DNA from: Candidatus Stramentimicrobium fermentans | GTDB taxonomy: Bacteria; Atribacterota; Phoenicimicrobiia; Phoenicimicrobiales; Stramentimicrobiaceae | Reading direction: 5' to 3' | Length of the DNA stretch: 64,000 nt | Assembly (NCBI GenBank): GCA_012520575.1 | Contig: JAAYOB010000005.1 | Coordinates: 17,632 to 81,631 of the forward strand | Shown here: one piece after another, positions 44,093 to 53,074 of the stretch | Layout: the number at the start of each line of letters is the position of its first letter | Numbering within the stretch: the first letter of the stretch is position 1 | Translations under genes and position numbers: made by a program | The notes under the pieces: model-generated | What the model was told of the DNA's origin: nothing | The model's input: only the letters and a program-made list of their open reading frames with translations | The model's database searches: none

Positions 44093-44632
44093 TTGAGAAT
44101 AAAAAATAAAAAATTCAATATAATCAACAATACCCGAGGTTTCTCCTTAATTGAATTGATGGTAGTAGTGGCGATACTGGGTTTCATAATCATTGGATTG
44201 GTTACATTTTTTAGCGGGGGCACTCGTTCCTGGATAATAGGGCAGTCTCAATTAAAGGCGCAGAGAGAAGCCCGTTTAGCATTAGACCGTATGGCAAAAG
44301 AGATAAGAGAAGGAGATAGCTTTGATAACAGTTCAGGCGATAATAAATTGATTGTTAAATTTGACGTTCTTGGTAAATCTGATTTAACATATAACTGGTC
44401 CGGAAATCACGGTGATAGTTTAACACGTAATACCGGACCTTTTCTGGATAATGTGCATGATATAACTTTTGTTTATTTAAATCAGTCAGGCATTATTATG
44501 ACTAACCCTGTAAATGCTTCTAAAGTATTAATAAATTTACAGATAGATGTAGATGGTGATGCTCAAAAGGGTGGAAACCCTGATATAATATTGGAAACAG
44601 AAATTAGTTTACGAAATTTCGATTATAAATAA
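44093..44632 (+). CDS. PilW/GspJ-type minor pseudopilin
   Basis: 179-residue prepilin. Cleavage is predicted between G16 and F17 in RGFSLIELMVVVAILG with Glu+5 at E21. The segment QREARLALDRMAKEIREGD after the helix is typical of PilW/GspJ proteins, and the C-terminal half is beta-rich. TTG start at 44093, 18 bases after the Ig-repeat pseudopilin. In known systems GspJ/PilW joins the GspH/I/K-like proteins in a tip complex; genes for such partners flank it. Confidence 0.85.
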   Translation: MRIKNKKFNIINNTRGFSLIELMVVVAILGFIIIGLVTFFSGGTRSWIIGQSQLKAQREARLALDRMAKEIREGDSFDNSSGDNKLIVKFDVLGKSDLTYNWSGNHGDSLTRNTGPFLDNVHDITFVYLNQSGIIMTNPVNASKVLINLQIDVDGDAQKGGNPDIILETEISLRNFDYK

Positions 44633-44803
44633 AGATTAATGTTAGTAGATTGCTTGTGTAATATTATTAAAAAATAAGATAAAATAGATATATTTAAAGT
44701 TTCATCTATATTTACACAAATATAATAGATATTTGAATTATCGCAATATTAAGTTAATTATTTTTAATAGAAAATCATATTTTTTTGAGAGAAGGTGACA
44801 GAT

Positions 44804-46153
44804 ATGATAAATATATTTAAACCTGTCAAGGTTAATAAAAATGACCATATTCTAAAATCGCAAAAAGGAGCTGCTCTACTGACGGTGATTATTTTCACGG
44901 TGGTTCTGGTCAGTTTCGTTATTGCCATACTAAAAATGGCTGGAAATGACACTCAATTATCTGCCATGCAGCGAGATTCTACAAAGGCATTCTATTTAGC
45001 CGAGGCCGGGATTGAAGAAACCATCTGGAAATTAAATACAGGCGACATTTCCTTAGATGACCTTAATTGGGGTGAAGAGCTATTACTGCTGCATGAAGGA
45101 AATCCCGATGAATATTATGATGTAACTATAAGAGCTTATCCCGAAGATGATCCGCGGCGTGGAGCAGGCGATAATCCAAAAGACTGGATTGCCATTGAGT
45201 CTCAAGGGGTAATTGCCAGCAACAGAATGGATGCGGATGGAGAAAGAATTGCGGCGGGGAAAAGGACTGTAGCTGTTGATGCTCATTTCGCCCTTACTCA
45301 ACATACCACTACTATTTACGACAAAGCAATCCTTACCCAACACATGATCACTTTTCAGGGAAACCCCGGGGCTGAAATTATCGGAGGAGACATTCATTCT
45401 AATTATGGAATAGATGTTAAAGGACCTTTTACTTTTGATGGGATTGCCACTACCTCCGGAGTGCCTGATGGTTGGCCTGATACATCTTACAGTTCTTTAA
45501 ATGACCTTGATAACACACCTAATGGAGATTTTTCAGGCCCGGAGAATTGGCAGCCAATGGATATTCCCGCTGTCCCCTATGATGATTTAAAAGCAATGGC
45601 TATCGCTAATGGTACTTATTTTGCAAATGGTTATGATTCGAAAAACTATAGTAGAGGAGAACAAACGTTTACCGGTATTGTTTATGTAGAAGGGGATGTT
45701 ATCTTCAGAAACGGTGATTCCCTCATTATTACTGATGGGGCTCTTATTGTCGGTAAAAATAATCCTGATAATCCCAATGATTCTTCAGGTACCGTGGAAT
45801 TTAAAAATGGTTCTAATTTAACAATACAAAGGAGCGACCCAATCCCGGAAGGAGCTTATCCGGGACCGCTTGGACTTGCTGCAATGGGAAATATTCTGCT
45901 GCATGCCAGTTCTTCCGCTGTCAATGGTGTAGTGCAGTCAGGCGGCTATTATGACGCTGACGGAAATCTAATGCCGGGAGGGATGGTTGATTTTCGGAAT
46001 AATTCAAGGGTAGTAGGGGCAGTAGTGGCAGAAGAGGTATGGATGCATAATAATACTACCATTGAATATGATGGAGAATATATGGAAAATTTCCAGCATG
46101 TTACCACTATTGGCAATGAGAAATTTGTAAAGGTATCCTGGCGGGAAATATAA
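44804..46153 (+). CDS. PilX/GspK-type pilus assembly protein with a beta-rich passenger
   Basis: 449 residues from ATG 44804, chosen because AAGGTG (44792-44797) lies six bases upstream; a GTG at 44795 lies inside that site. The start shows KGAALLTVIIFTVVLVSFVIA followed by AFYLAEAGIEETIWKLN, the PilX N-terminal signature, which lacks Glu+5. From about residue 175 the chain is rich in glycine and asparagine with short strand repeats (DIHSNYGIDVKG, VVQSGGYYDADG, VDFRNNSRVVGAVVAEE), suggesting a beta-helix. In other systems PilX-class proteins belong to the minor-pilin priming complex. It is much larger than the usual 160-200 residues. Confidence 0.82.
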   Translation: MINIFKPVKVNKNDHILKSQKGAALLTVIIFTVVLVSFVIAILKMAGNDTQLSAMQRDSTKAFYLAEAGIEETIWKLNTGDISLDDLNWGEELLLLHEGNPDEYYDVTIRAYPEDDPRRGAGDNPKDWIAIESQGVIASNRMDADGERIAAGKRTVAVDAHFALTQHTTTIYDKAILTQHMITFQGNPGAEIIGGDIHSNYGIDVKGPFTFDGIATTSGVPDGWPDTSYSSLNDLDNTPNGDFSGPENWQPMDIPAVPYDDLKAMAIANGTYFANGYDSKNYSRGEQTFTGIVYVEGDVIFRNGDSLIITDGALIVGKNNPDNPNDSSGTVEFKNGSNLTIQRSDPIPEGAYPGPLGLAAMGNILLHASSSAVNGVVQSGGYYDADGNLMPGGMVDFRNNSRVVGAVVAEEVWMHNNTTIEYDGEYMENFQHVTTIGNEKFVKVSWREI

Positions 46154-46211
46154 AAAATAGTGAATAAATCAACCGAAAGATGGAAAACATGGCTTTAACT
46201 TTTAACTAAAG

Positions 46212-46238
46212 GTTTAAAAAGTAATTAAAATGTAATAA
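46212..46238 (+). promoter_or_regulatory. Possible divergent copy of the pilin promoter motif before pilM
   Basis: GTTTAAAA (46212-46219), 13 bases, TAATAA (46233-46238), 120 bases before pilM. It differs from P1 and P2 by one base in each box and has identical spacing. In AT-rich DNA such a match may arise by chance. Confidence 0.35.
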
Positions 46239-46358
46239 AATTATTGCAATATAATGGCTCGTTATATATAATTGAATGAAAGCAACAGTCTTGCTCAGGT
46301 ATTGGTGATAATTTCTATAAATTAGATACAATTAGAAAATTGGAGAAGAAGGGCATAA

Positions 46359-47567
46359 ATGCTTGCTATTGATTTTGGTGCATATTCCATTAAGGCGGTA
46401 AAGATAGAGAGGAATAGGAGCGGTTATTATTTATCCAACTTCGGCATAGTATTAACTCCCCCGGGCAGCATTGTCCATGGCGAAATAAAAGATGTCGATT
46501 CGGTTAGCCAGGCCTTAGGTAAGATGTTGCAGAAAAAAGGAATATCGGATAGAAACTGCATAATCGCTCTCACCGGACAAAAAGTAATTGTACGGGAAAT
46601 CACCTCCCCGTTTATGACCGAAAAAGAACTGAAAGAAGGAATACGGTGGGAAGCCCCTAAGTATGTCCCCTATGATTTGGAAGACTCATTATTGGATGCT
46701 AAAATAATTGAGGAATTAGAAGAAAAAGACGGTTCCCGCATGATTAAGATATTACTGGTCGCCTCTCCCAAAAATCTGTTGGAACAGCAGATTGCAGTTT
46801 TGAAAAAACTGAAATTGCAGCCCCGGGTAGCAGATATAGTTGCTAATGCTCAAATGAGAGCTTTTGAAAGTTATCTTGTGCCGAGCTCCGGTCTGAACGA
46901 AGAGGGCACCCTGATAGATATAATTCTGTCTATCGGTGCCAGTACCACAGAGATTACTTTAGTAGAAGGGGATAGATTAAAGTTCACCAGGACTATTCTT
47001 AAAGGCGGGGATGACATTAACCGATTGATTGAAAATAAGTTAAACGTTCCCTTTCCGGAAGCCGAACTGCTTAAACGGCAGGTCGGTCTTGGCTTGGATG
47101 AAGAAGATCCTGTGCCTGACCCGGAAAAAAATAGCAAAGAAAAAATAACCGAAATTAATGGTATGATAGAACCGTCAATTACTTCAGAACAGGCAGACAA
47201 AGAGCCGATTCACATAAAAGCAAATACCGCAGAAGATGAAAAAGAAGCCCCCCTACCCAATGAAGAAAAAATCGCTGAATTGGTAAATTCAGGTGTTACT
47301 GAAATATTCAATGAAATTCGTAAATCCTTAAATTATTTTAAGACCCAATATCAGAAAGTAAATTATCAGAGAATCATCCTATGCGGCGGCATGACTCGAT
47401 TATCCAACCTGGGGCAAATGCTTAAAAAGCAATTTGGAATTACTGTTGTAATAGCTAATCCATTAAAAGATGTCGTGGTAAATGAAAGTATAAGCAATGT
47501 GGAAGCCCTTGAGGAACAAAAATCTGCCTTAGCTACGGCAGTTGGATTGGCAAAAAGAGAAAGGTAA
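46359..47567 (+). CDS. pilM: Type IV pilus assembly protein PilM
   Basis: Actin-like cytoplasmic ATPase that recruits PilN to form the inner-membrane alignment complex. It starts LAIDFGAYSIKAVKI (nucleotide phosphate-1 motif) and has MTEKELKEGIRWEAPKYVPY, a PilM hallmark, and IILCGGMTRL near the C-terminus. 402 residues versus the usual about 350. The excess is an acidic, lysine-rich, probably disordered insertion at about 245-305. First gene of the pilMNOPQ operon; the next gene starts 11 bases after its stop. Confidence 0.95.
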   Translation: MLAIDFGAYSIKAVKIERNRSGYYLSNFGIVLTPPGSIVHGEIKDVDSVSQALGKMLQKKGISDRNCIIALTGQKVIVREITSPFMTEKELKEGIRWEAPKYVPYDLEDSLLDAKIIEELEEKDGSRMIKILLVASPKNLLEQQIAVLKKLKLQPRVADIVANAQMRAFESYLVPSSGLNEEGTLIDIILSIGASTTEITLVEGDRLKFTRTILKGGDDINRLIENKLNVPFPEAELLKRQVGLGLDEEDPVPDPEKNSKEKITEINGMIEPSITSEQADKEPIHIKANTAEDEKEAPLPNEEKIAELVNSGVTEIFNEIRKSLNYFKTQYQKVNYQRIILCGGMTRLSNLGQMLKKQFGITVVIANPLKDVVVNESISNVEALEEQKSALATAVGLAKRER

Positions 47568-47578
47568 AAAACAAGGGA

Positions 47579-48196
47579 ATGGCTAAAAATAAGTATACTG
47601 ACAGAGATATTAATCTGCTGCCGGAGGAATACCGGGAAAAAGAAAAGTACAATTTTCCAAGATTGTTTTTCACTGTCTTCATAATTCTGCTTTTGGCTGC
47701 CTCAGCTTATTTGTATGTTTCTCTTGAGAATAAAATATTTGCTCGGGAAAATCAAATAGCAAATTTAGAAATTCAGTTAGAGAGCATTGAAAAGATTATA
47801 CAGGAAGTTAAAAACTTAGAAAAAGACCGGGAGCTATTGGCTGACCGAGTCAAAGTTGTTGAAAGTTTAATTACTACTCAATCTCGCCTCACCCGTGTGT
47901 TAGGCGATTTTGGCGGTACTATTCTGCCCGAAGTATGGCTGAACAACCTGAGTCTTAGCTCCAATAACACTTTTAGCTTTACCGCTGATACCTTTAATAA
48001 TTATCTTATCGCACAATATATGAATACCTTAAAAGATAGTGAACGTTTTGATGCTATAGAATTACAATATATACGCAAGCAAAATACTAAAATACCTGAA
48101 CTCGATAAAAATATAGAAACCGTAAATTTTCAATTATCGGGAGTTTTTATACCCTACCGTCCCGATTATGAAGGCAAAATCCAAGAGAACAAATAG
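47579..48196 (+). CDS. pilN: Type IV pilus assembly protein PilN
   Basis: Bitopic membrane protein. The N-terminal cytoplasmic INLLPEEYR motif (11-19) binds PilM. One transmembrane helix lies at about 27-48, then a coiled coil (about 50-95) and a ferredoxin-like periplasmic domain. 205 residues is usual. Gene order pilM-N-O-P-Q is the classic one. Confidence 0.93.
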   Translation: MAKNKYTDRDINLLPEEYREKEKYNFPRLFFTVFIILLLAASAYLYVSLENKIFARENQIANLEIQLESIEKIIQEVKNLEKDRELLADRVKVVESLITTQSRLTRVLGDFGGTILPEVWLNNLSLSSNNTFSFTADTFNNYLIAQYMNTLKDSERFDAIELQYIRKQNTKIPELDKNIETVNFQLSGVFIPYRPDYEGKIQENK

Positions 48197-48208
48197 AGGT
48201 GGACTCTT

Positions 48209-48766
48209 TTGAAATTACCTAAATTGAGCAAAAGAGCTAAAATTGTGCTTTCTTTTATTTTATTTGTCGTCTTCCTTTATTTTATTTACTTTTTCATCTA
48301 TGTACCAAGGAATACTAAGATAGAGGAATTAGATAACAAAATAAGCAGCCTTCGGAGTAAAATTGATGATGGCAGAAGAATCGCTGCCCGTTTAGATGTT
48401 TTACGGAAAGAATACCAGGAATTAACTGAAAAGATGGAATTTATGGAAGTCCTCTTACCTAAAGAAAAAGATATCCCGGAATTTTTAGTTATGCTGCAAG
48501 AGACCATGGATGAATTCAATATAGACTTTACTAATTTTTCTCCGCAAAACTTATTGGTAGATAGAGATTCTATCTATGCTCAATTACCGATTCGGCTTAC
48601 CTTTACCGCCGACTATTTTGAAACTATAAGATTCTTAGATAGGCTGGAGAACTTTCCCAGAATTGTCGATGTCAGGGATTTAAAACTGAATCCGGTCGGC
48701 GAAAACTTGGAAAATGTTAATGTAGATATGTCCATGTTTACTTATGTTTTAGTGAAAGGAAATTAG
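48209..48766 (+). CDS. pilO: Type IV pilus assembly protein PilO
   Basis: 185 residues with one transmembrane helix (about 11-31), a coiled coil (about 35-75) and a periplasmic ferredoxin-like domain containing ETMDEFNIDFTNFSP and LENFPRIVDVRDL. It pairs with PilN in the alignment subcomplex. Start is TTG at 48209 behind GAGGTGG. It follows pilN by 12 bases. Confidence 0.9.
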   Translation: MKLPKLSKRAKIVLSFILFVVFLYFIYFFIYVPRNTKIEELDNKISSLRSKIDDGRRIAARLDVLRKEYQELTEKMEFMEVLLPKEKDIPEFLVMLQETMDEFNIDFTNFSPQNLLVDRDSIYAQLPIRLTFTADYFETIRFLDRLENFPRIVDVRDLKLNPVGENLENVNVDMSMFTYVLVKGN

Positions 48767-48770
48767 TGTT

Positions 48771-49493
48771 TTGAGCAGGTTGAATCGAGTATTATTAGTT
48801 ATCGTAGTTATTTTAGCGGCTGCTACTGCACTGGTTTGGTTCAGGCCGGACATGCTTGATATGTTTATGTCCTTCTCCTGGGCTGATTTAAATCCCTTTA
48901 AAGGTAGAAATATCGCCACTGAGCTGGATGAAGAGAGTACTGCTACAGCCGGAGTTCAGCTTCCCTCCGAAAAGGCAATAGCCGGTCCTTCGCAAACAGG
49001 CATAGCTCAAGTTTCATCTGAAAAGAGTAAGGTAGACGATAAAAAAGAAGTGGAAATAATAGAGGAAGAAAAAGAACTGACTTTTTTGGAAAAAGATATA
49101 AATCGCAGACAAGAAAGCTACCAATCCAAAATTTTCACCTATGAACCCTATCAGATACCGGTTAGGCGTAACCCTTTCCAGCGGGTAGTGAATACTGTTT
49201 ACTTTAGCGAAGCAGAAGAAATAATTGCTCAGGGGTTGGATACTGAAGAGGAACTCCGTAGATTTGTATATCCTGAACTTCCACCGGGAACAAAATGTTC
49301 CGGCTTTATTTCATCCGGTGACAACAAATTAGCTATTATTGAATTAGACGGAGAGACCTATATTGTAAAAGAAGGCGATACCCTTTTGGACCACTATGTG
49401 GTCAGCTCAATAGAGACGGATAGAGTAGTCATTGATATTAACGGATATCCAATTCCTATAAAATTGGGAGGTGAGGAGGCTAGTAATGAGTGA
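48771..49493 (+). CDS. pilP: PilP/GspC-like periplasmic linker protein
   Basis: 240 residues. N-terminal transmembrane helix (about 6-23), a long acidic low-complexity linker (about 40-110), then RRNPFQRVV and a small beta domain (about 165-235: CSGFISSGDNKLAIIEL, then YIVKEGDTLLDHYVV). The fold matches the PilP/GspC homology region that bridges PilNO to the secretin. There is no lipobox, unlike many PilP proteins, so it is anchored by its helix as in GspC. TTG start at 48771; its end overlaps the pilQ start by eight bases. Sequence similarity to PilP is weak; the name relies on context. Confidence 0.82.
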   Translation: MSRLNRVLLVIVVILAAATALVWFRPDMLDMFMSFSWADLNPFKGRNIATELDEESTATAGVQLPSEKAIAGPSQTGIAQVSSEKSKVDDKKEVEIIEEEKELTFLEKDINRRQESYQSKIFTYEPYQIPVRRNPFQRVVNTVYFSEAEEIIAQGLDTEEELRRFVYPELPPGTKCSGFISSGDNKLAIIELDGETYIVKEGDTLLDHYVVSSIETDRVVIDINGYPIPIKLGGEEASNE

Positions 49494-51354
49494 ACTGATT
49501 AGAAAAAGGTGCAAGAACAATAATATATCTAAGCTAAGCAATCCAAAAGTATTTATAGGTTTAATTTCTTTTTTATTATTATTTTTTGTTTTATGTGATG
49601 CATGCCTTGCGCAGGAGAATATAACCATTACCAATATCTGGTATAAAAAGATGCCCAATTTTACCAGAGTAACCATCAAAGCCGATAAACCCGTTGAAGA
49701 ATATGAATCAATGTATACCGGGGACCCGGATAGAATTGTTATTGATATACATAATGCCGACTACAATATAACCGGTTTGGTGAAAAACACCTTGTTCTTG
49801 AATATGGGTTCCGTAAAACAGGTCAGATGCGGACAGATAGAAGCAGATAAAGCGAGATTTGTAATAGATTTGTTTCAACGAGTAGATTACGATATGGCTT
49901 TAGATGCCACTAAGCGGTTGTTGCAAATTAATATTTACGATTATGAAGAATTCTACTCCCCTGAAACTCAGATTTTTACTGTGGAACCGCTTGGTGCCGA
50001 TGAGATAAAAAGAATTAAAGAGCAAGAATTAACTGAATACAAAACTTCTTCACTGGTCGACCAGGTAACAATACCAATTAGTATGAATTTAAAAGAGACC
50101 GAGGTCGTTGACGCTATCAGAACTCTCTCTCTGTTAAGCGGAGTGAATATCGTAGCAGATGATTCCGTTGCCGGGAATATTACTCTCAGTTTGAATAATG
50201 TGACTTTTAAAGATGCTCTGAACTGGATATTGAGACTGAAAAGATTGGATTATACCCAGGTAGGAAATGCACTGATTATCGGTACCGAAGATATCATTAA
50301 AACTTACCGGCAGAGAGTCACCCGTATTGTCCACATGGAAAATGCCGATGTAGAAAATTCTAAAGGCGTCTTGGACTCTTATTTTGGCGAAGACGAAAAT
50401 ATTAGAATAACTGTGGACAGCAGACTGAATAACCTGATTTTAGAAGGGATACCGGAAATGGTTGTCAAGGCTGAGGGCTTAATTAAAGAAATCGATAGCA
50501 GTTTGATTACCAAAACCTTCAAAATTGATAATGCCACCTTTGCTGAGGAGGTTGATTCCATTAAAAGTATGCTGGGAATAGTAATCCCCGATGATAACAG
50601 AGTGCTCATAGATAGCCGTCAGAATGAAATTATTATTAAGGGAAATGAAGAAGAGATTGCCAATGCCGAGCTGATGATCAAAGGACTTGATAAACGCGCT
50701 CCCCAGATTATGATTGAAGCAAAGATTATCGAGATAACTCTGGATGGACAAAAAGAATTGGGGTTCAGATGGTTTAGCAATGCAGAAGAAGGTGAATTAA
50801 CAATCGGTGAGCTGACTCTGGGGGGTTCTCTGGAGAGAAGAGGGCTAATTGAAGCAAAACTGAAAGCTTTGGCTACTGAAAACAAAATCAATATTTTGTC
50901 TAATCCCAAAGTGCTCACCCTGGATGGGAAAACAGCTGTAATCGATTCCGGAAAACAAATCCCTATACAGGAAGAGGTAATAGATAATGAGGGGAGAATT
51001 AGAAGGACCGTTACCTGGAAAGATGTGGGGGTAAAATTGGAAATAACACCCCGGCTAAGTTCTGATGGTATTATAAATATGGACCTCTTTACTGAAGTTA
51101 AGTCTTTGGGAGAGGAATTTATTGTCGGTTATCCGGTTATCAATAACCGTTCTCAGACAGCCAAAATTTTGTCAAAGTTAGGAGAAACTACGGTAATCGG
51201 CGGGCTTATCAGTTCTGAAGAGACGGAGAATATTCGCAGGATTCCGATATTGTCAGAAATTCCCATTTTTGGTGAAATTTTTAAATTTAGGACCAAGAAT
51301 AAGAGCAGAACTGAAGTAATCATGCTAATTACCGCTAACAAGATTGATTATTAA
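49486..51354 (+). CDS. pilQ: Type IV pilus secretin PilQ
   Basis: Outer-membrane ring through which the pilus leaves the cell. Signal segment at about 20-43 (FIGLISFLLLFFVLCDACLA), an AMIN domain (about 45-125), a secretin N0/STN domain (VVDAIRTLSLLSGVNIVADD), N1-type domains, and the C-terminal secretin gate (VGVKLEITPRLSSDGIINMD, then ETTVIGGLISSEETENIRRI and IPIFGEIFKF). ATG 49486 was chosen because GAGGAGG (49473-49479) precedes it by six bases; an in-frame GTG at 49471 would sit before that site. It is the clearest sign that the organism has an outer membrane. Confidence 0.96.
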   Translation: MSELIRKRCKNNNISKLSNPKVFIGLISFLLLFFVLCDACLAQENITITNIWYKKMPNFTRVTIKADKPVEEYESMYTGDPDRIVIDIHNADYNITGLVKNTLFLNMGSVKQVRCGQIEADKARFVIDLFQRVDYDMALDATKRLLQINIYDYEEFYSPETQIFTVEPLGADEIKRIKEQELTEYKTSSLVDQVTIPISMNLKETEVVDAIRTLSLLSGVNIVADDSVAGNITLSLNNVTFKDALNWILRLKRLDYTQVGNALIIGTEDIIKTYRQRVTRIVHMENADVENSKGVLDSYFGEDENIRITVDSRLNNLILEGIPEMVVKAEGLIKEIDSSLITKTFKIDNATFAEEVDSIKSMLGIVIPDDNRVLIDSRQNEIIIKGNEEEIANAELMIKGLDKRAPQIMIEAKIIEITLDGQKELGFRWFSNAEEGELTIGELTLGGSLERRGLIEAKLKALATENKINILSNPKVLTLDGKTAVIDSGKQIPIQEEVIDNEGRIRRTVTWKDVGVKLEITPRLSSDGIINMDLFTEVKSLGEEFIVGYPVINNRSQTAKILSKLGETTVIGGLISSEETENIRRIPILSEIPIFGEIFKFRTKNKSRTEVIMLITANKIDY

Positions 51355-51489
51355 TGTTTTTGAAATGATTTTTTAACCTATTGACGGCTATTTCTTTGAG
51401 AATATAAATAGTCGGTAAATTGAATAGAAAACTATTAACTGAAAACTAAGTTTATCTGAAAACCTTTTTATTAAAGGAGGGGCTAGGAA

Positions 51490-52320
51490 TTGACAAATAA
51501 AATATTCAAAGAAAATAAGAAAGCGATTCTATTTTTATCTGTTCTTATATTATTTGTATTGACACTTGCCGGCTGCAATTGGTTCGGTGAGGGCATTTTA
51601 AATGTAATAGACCCCAAAGCCCAGATCAGAGTTGATTATAGATTAGGTATGTTAGAAGAAGATGGGGCTCAACATGGTATTTATTTCCATATTTTTTCAT
51701 TAAATGAAGTTGGATTTATTGGTGAATCATTTACATTTGACTATTTTATCGATGGTAAAAGGATTGATACCTTAACCAGAACAATAGGTTCAACTTTTTA
51801 TGTCCCACCTTATCCTATCAGTAGCTGGGAAGATCCGGTAAGGGTGCCAAAAGAACCGCCCCAAAACTCTACGTTTCCAGTTTATTTTCAAGATGTTATA
51901 GATTATTTAAAACTAAATCCTCAGGTTGTAGAAATAGATGCAACTATCACTGTAAGCGGTACTGATGAGGCAAATCATAAAATAACGAAAACCATTGCTT
52001 TTGACTTACCGGCAAATTTACCCGGTGTTGACCTTGTACCTCCTGAGGCAGCAATTATGGCCACACCAACAGAAGGCAATGCTCCTCTTACTGTTGTTTT
52101 TGATGCTTCTCAATCATGTGATAGAAGGAATCAGTCTTCAGATTGTGTTCCCGGGGGTATTGTCAGCTATAAATGGGACTTTGGAGATGGAACTACTTCT
52201 ACCAAAATTGTAACTACTCATGAATATGAAGAGGCAGGAACCTTTATTGTTACACTAACTGTTACCGATTTATTCGGAAATGAAGGATTTGACACAAAGG
52301 TCATTGAAGTGTCTGATTAG
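51490..52320 (+). CDS. Lipoprotein with a C-terminal PKD domain
   Basis: 276 residues. The N-terminal signal ends in the lipobox LAGC with C29 as lipid-anchored residue. An unrecognised beta-rich region (about 40-180) is followed by a PKD fold (about 190-275: APLTVVFDASQS, YKWDFGDGTTST, EAGTFIVTLTVTD). Such domains mediate protein or glycan contacts on cell surfaces. TTG start behind AAAGGAGGGG. It lies 135 bases after pilQ and ends the pilus locus; a pilot-like or surface partner role for PilQ is possible but not shown. Confidence 0.85.
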   Translation: MTNKIFKENKKAILFLSVLILFVLTLAGCNWFGEGILNVIDPKAQIRVDYRLGMLEEDGAQHGIYFHIFSLNEVGFIGESFTFDYFIDGKRIDTLTRTIGSTFYVPPYPISSWEDPVRVPKEPPQNSTFPVYFQDVIDYLKLNPQVVEIDATITVSGTDEANHKITKTIAFDLPANLPGVDLVPPEAAIMATPTEGNAPLTVVFDASQSCDRRNQSSDCVPGGIVSYKWDFGDGTTSTKIVTTHEYEEAGTFIVTLTVTDLFGNEGFDTKVIEVSD

Positions 52321-52420
52321 GCAGGATTATACCTTTATCGTTGGATTAGATGTATCCGGTTCTGCTGTTCAAAATACACCGGCTGTCTGTTAAAATAAAA
52401 ACAAATGATTTAATTATACA

Positions 52421-52468
52421 TAGGATGGTTTCTGTGATATTAATAACAGAAACCATCCTATTATATTT
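52421..52468 (+). terminator. Strong hairpin ending the pilus locus
   Basis: TAGGATGGTTTCTGT (52421-52435) and ACAGAAACCATCCTA (52446-52460) form a perfect 15-base stem with a ten-base loop, followed by TTATATTTT. It lies 100 bases after the lipoprotein gene. Confidence 0.7.
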
Positions 52469-52593
52469 TGCGGCTCTACCCAATGATTATATGAAGCGGC
52501 TGTGAAGCTGATGGTTAATTGCTATTTTGTACTTGAATTCATTTCCATTCAATACGAAATGAAAAAGCCTTAATTAGATGAAGTTAGTGAAAA

Positions 52594-52950
52594 ATGACCG
52601 ATAAACAACATAGAAAACATAGAAAAAGCAATATTCTAAAAAATAAATACTACTGGCTGAGATTGCTACTTCATATCCCTAATTTTTTTAAACTGATGCT
52701 TAGCCTGTTGAGGGATAAACAGGTTCCGTTTTATCTGAAAGTTATTTCTTATACCGCATTTCTTTATTGCCTCTCTCCTTATGATTTAATTCCCATTTTT
52801 GCCATACCGCTACTGGGCTGGCTTGATGATGTAATAATCTTTTATATTTGTATGAAATTGCTGGTTAATTTTAGCCCGCCGGGAGTAGTGGAAAAACATG
52901 TTAAGGCAATTGATGCGGAAATGAAAAGAAAGTTTAACATGTGGAGATAA
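52594..52950 (+). CDS. YkvA-family (DUF1232) small membrane protein
   Basis: 118 residues with the DUF1232 core VPFYLKVISYTAFLYCLSPY followed by DLIPIFAIPLLGWLDDV, forming two hydrophobic segments. The DLIPD-type motif appears here as DLIPI. A basic N-terminus (KQHRKHRKSNILKNK) should stay in the cytoplasm. Function in the family is unknown. It stands alone between the pilus locus and the BaeRF gene. No clear ribosome-binding site was seen. Confidence 0.85.
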   Translation: MTDKQHRKHRKSNILKNKYYWLRLLLHIPNFFKLMLSLLRDKQVPFYLKVISYTAFLYCLSPYDLIPIFAIPLLGWLDDVIIFYICMKLLVNFSPPGVVEKHVKAIDAEMKRKFNMWR

Positions 52951-53074
52951 CAGAGGTTGTCCCAACTGAAAATCTCTTCAATCTCTCAGCTTCTTTTATT
53001 TGAAATTGCAGCCTAAAAAATATAAAATATAGATAGACAAGTTATTCTATCAATAATTATAGGAGGTATATTCT

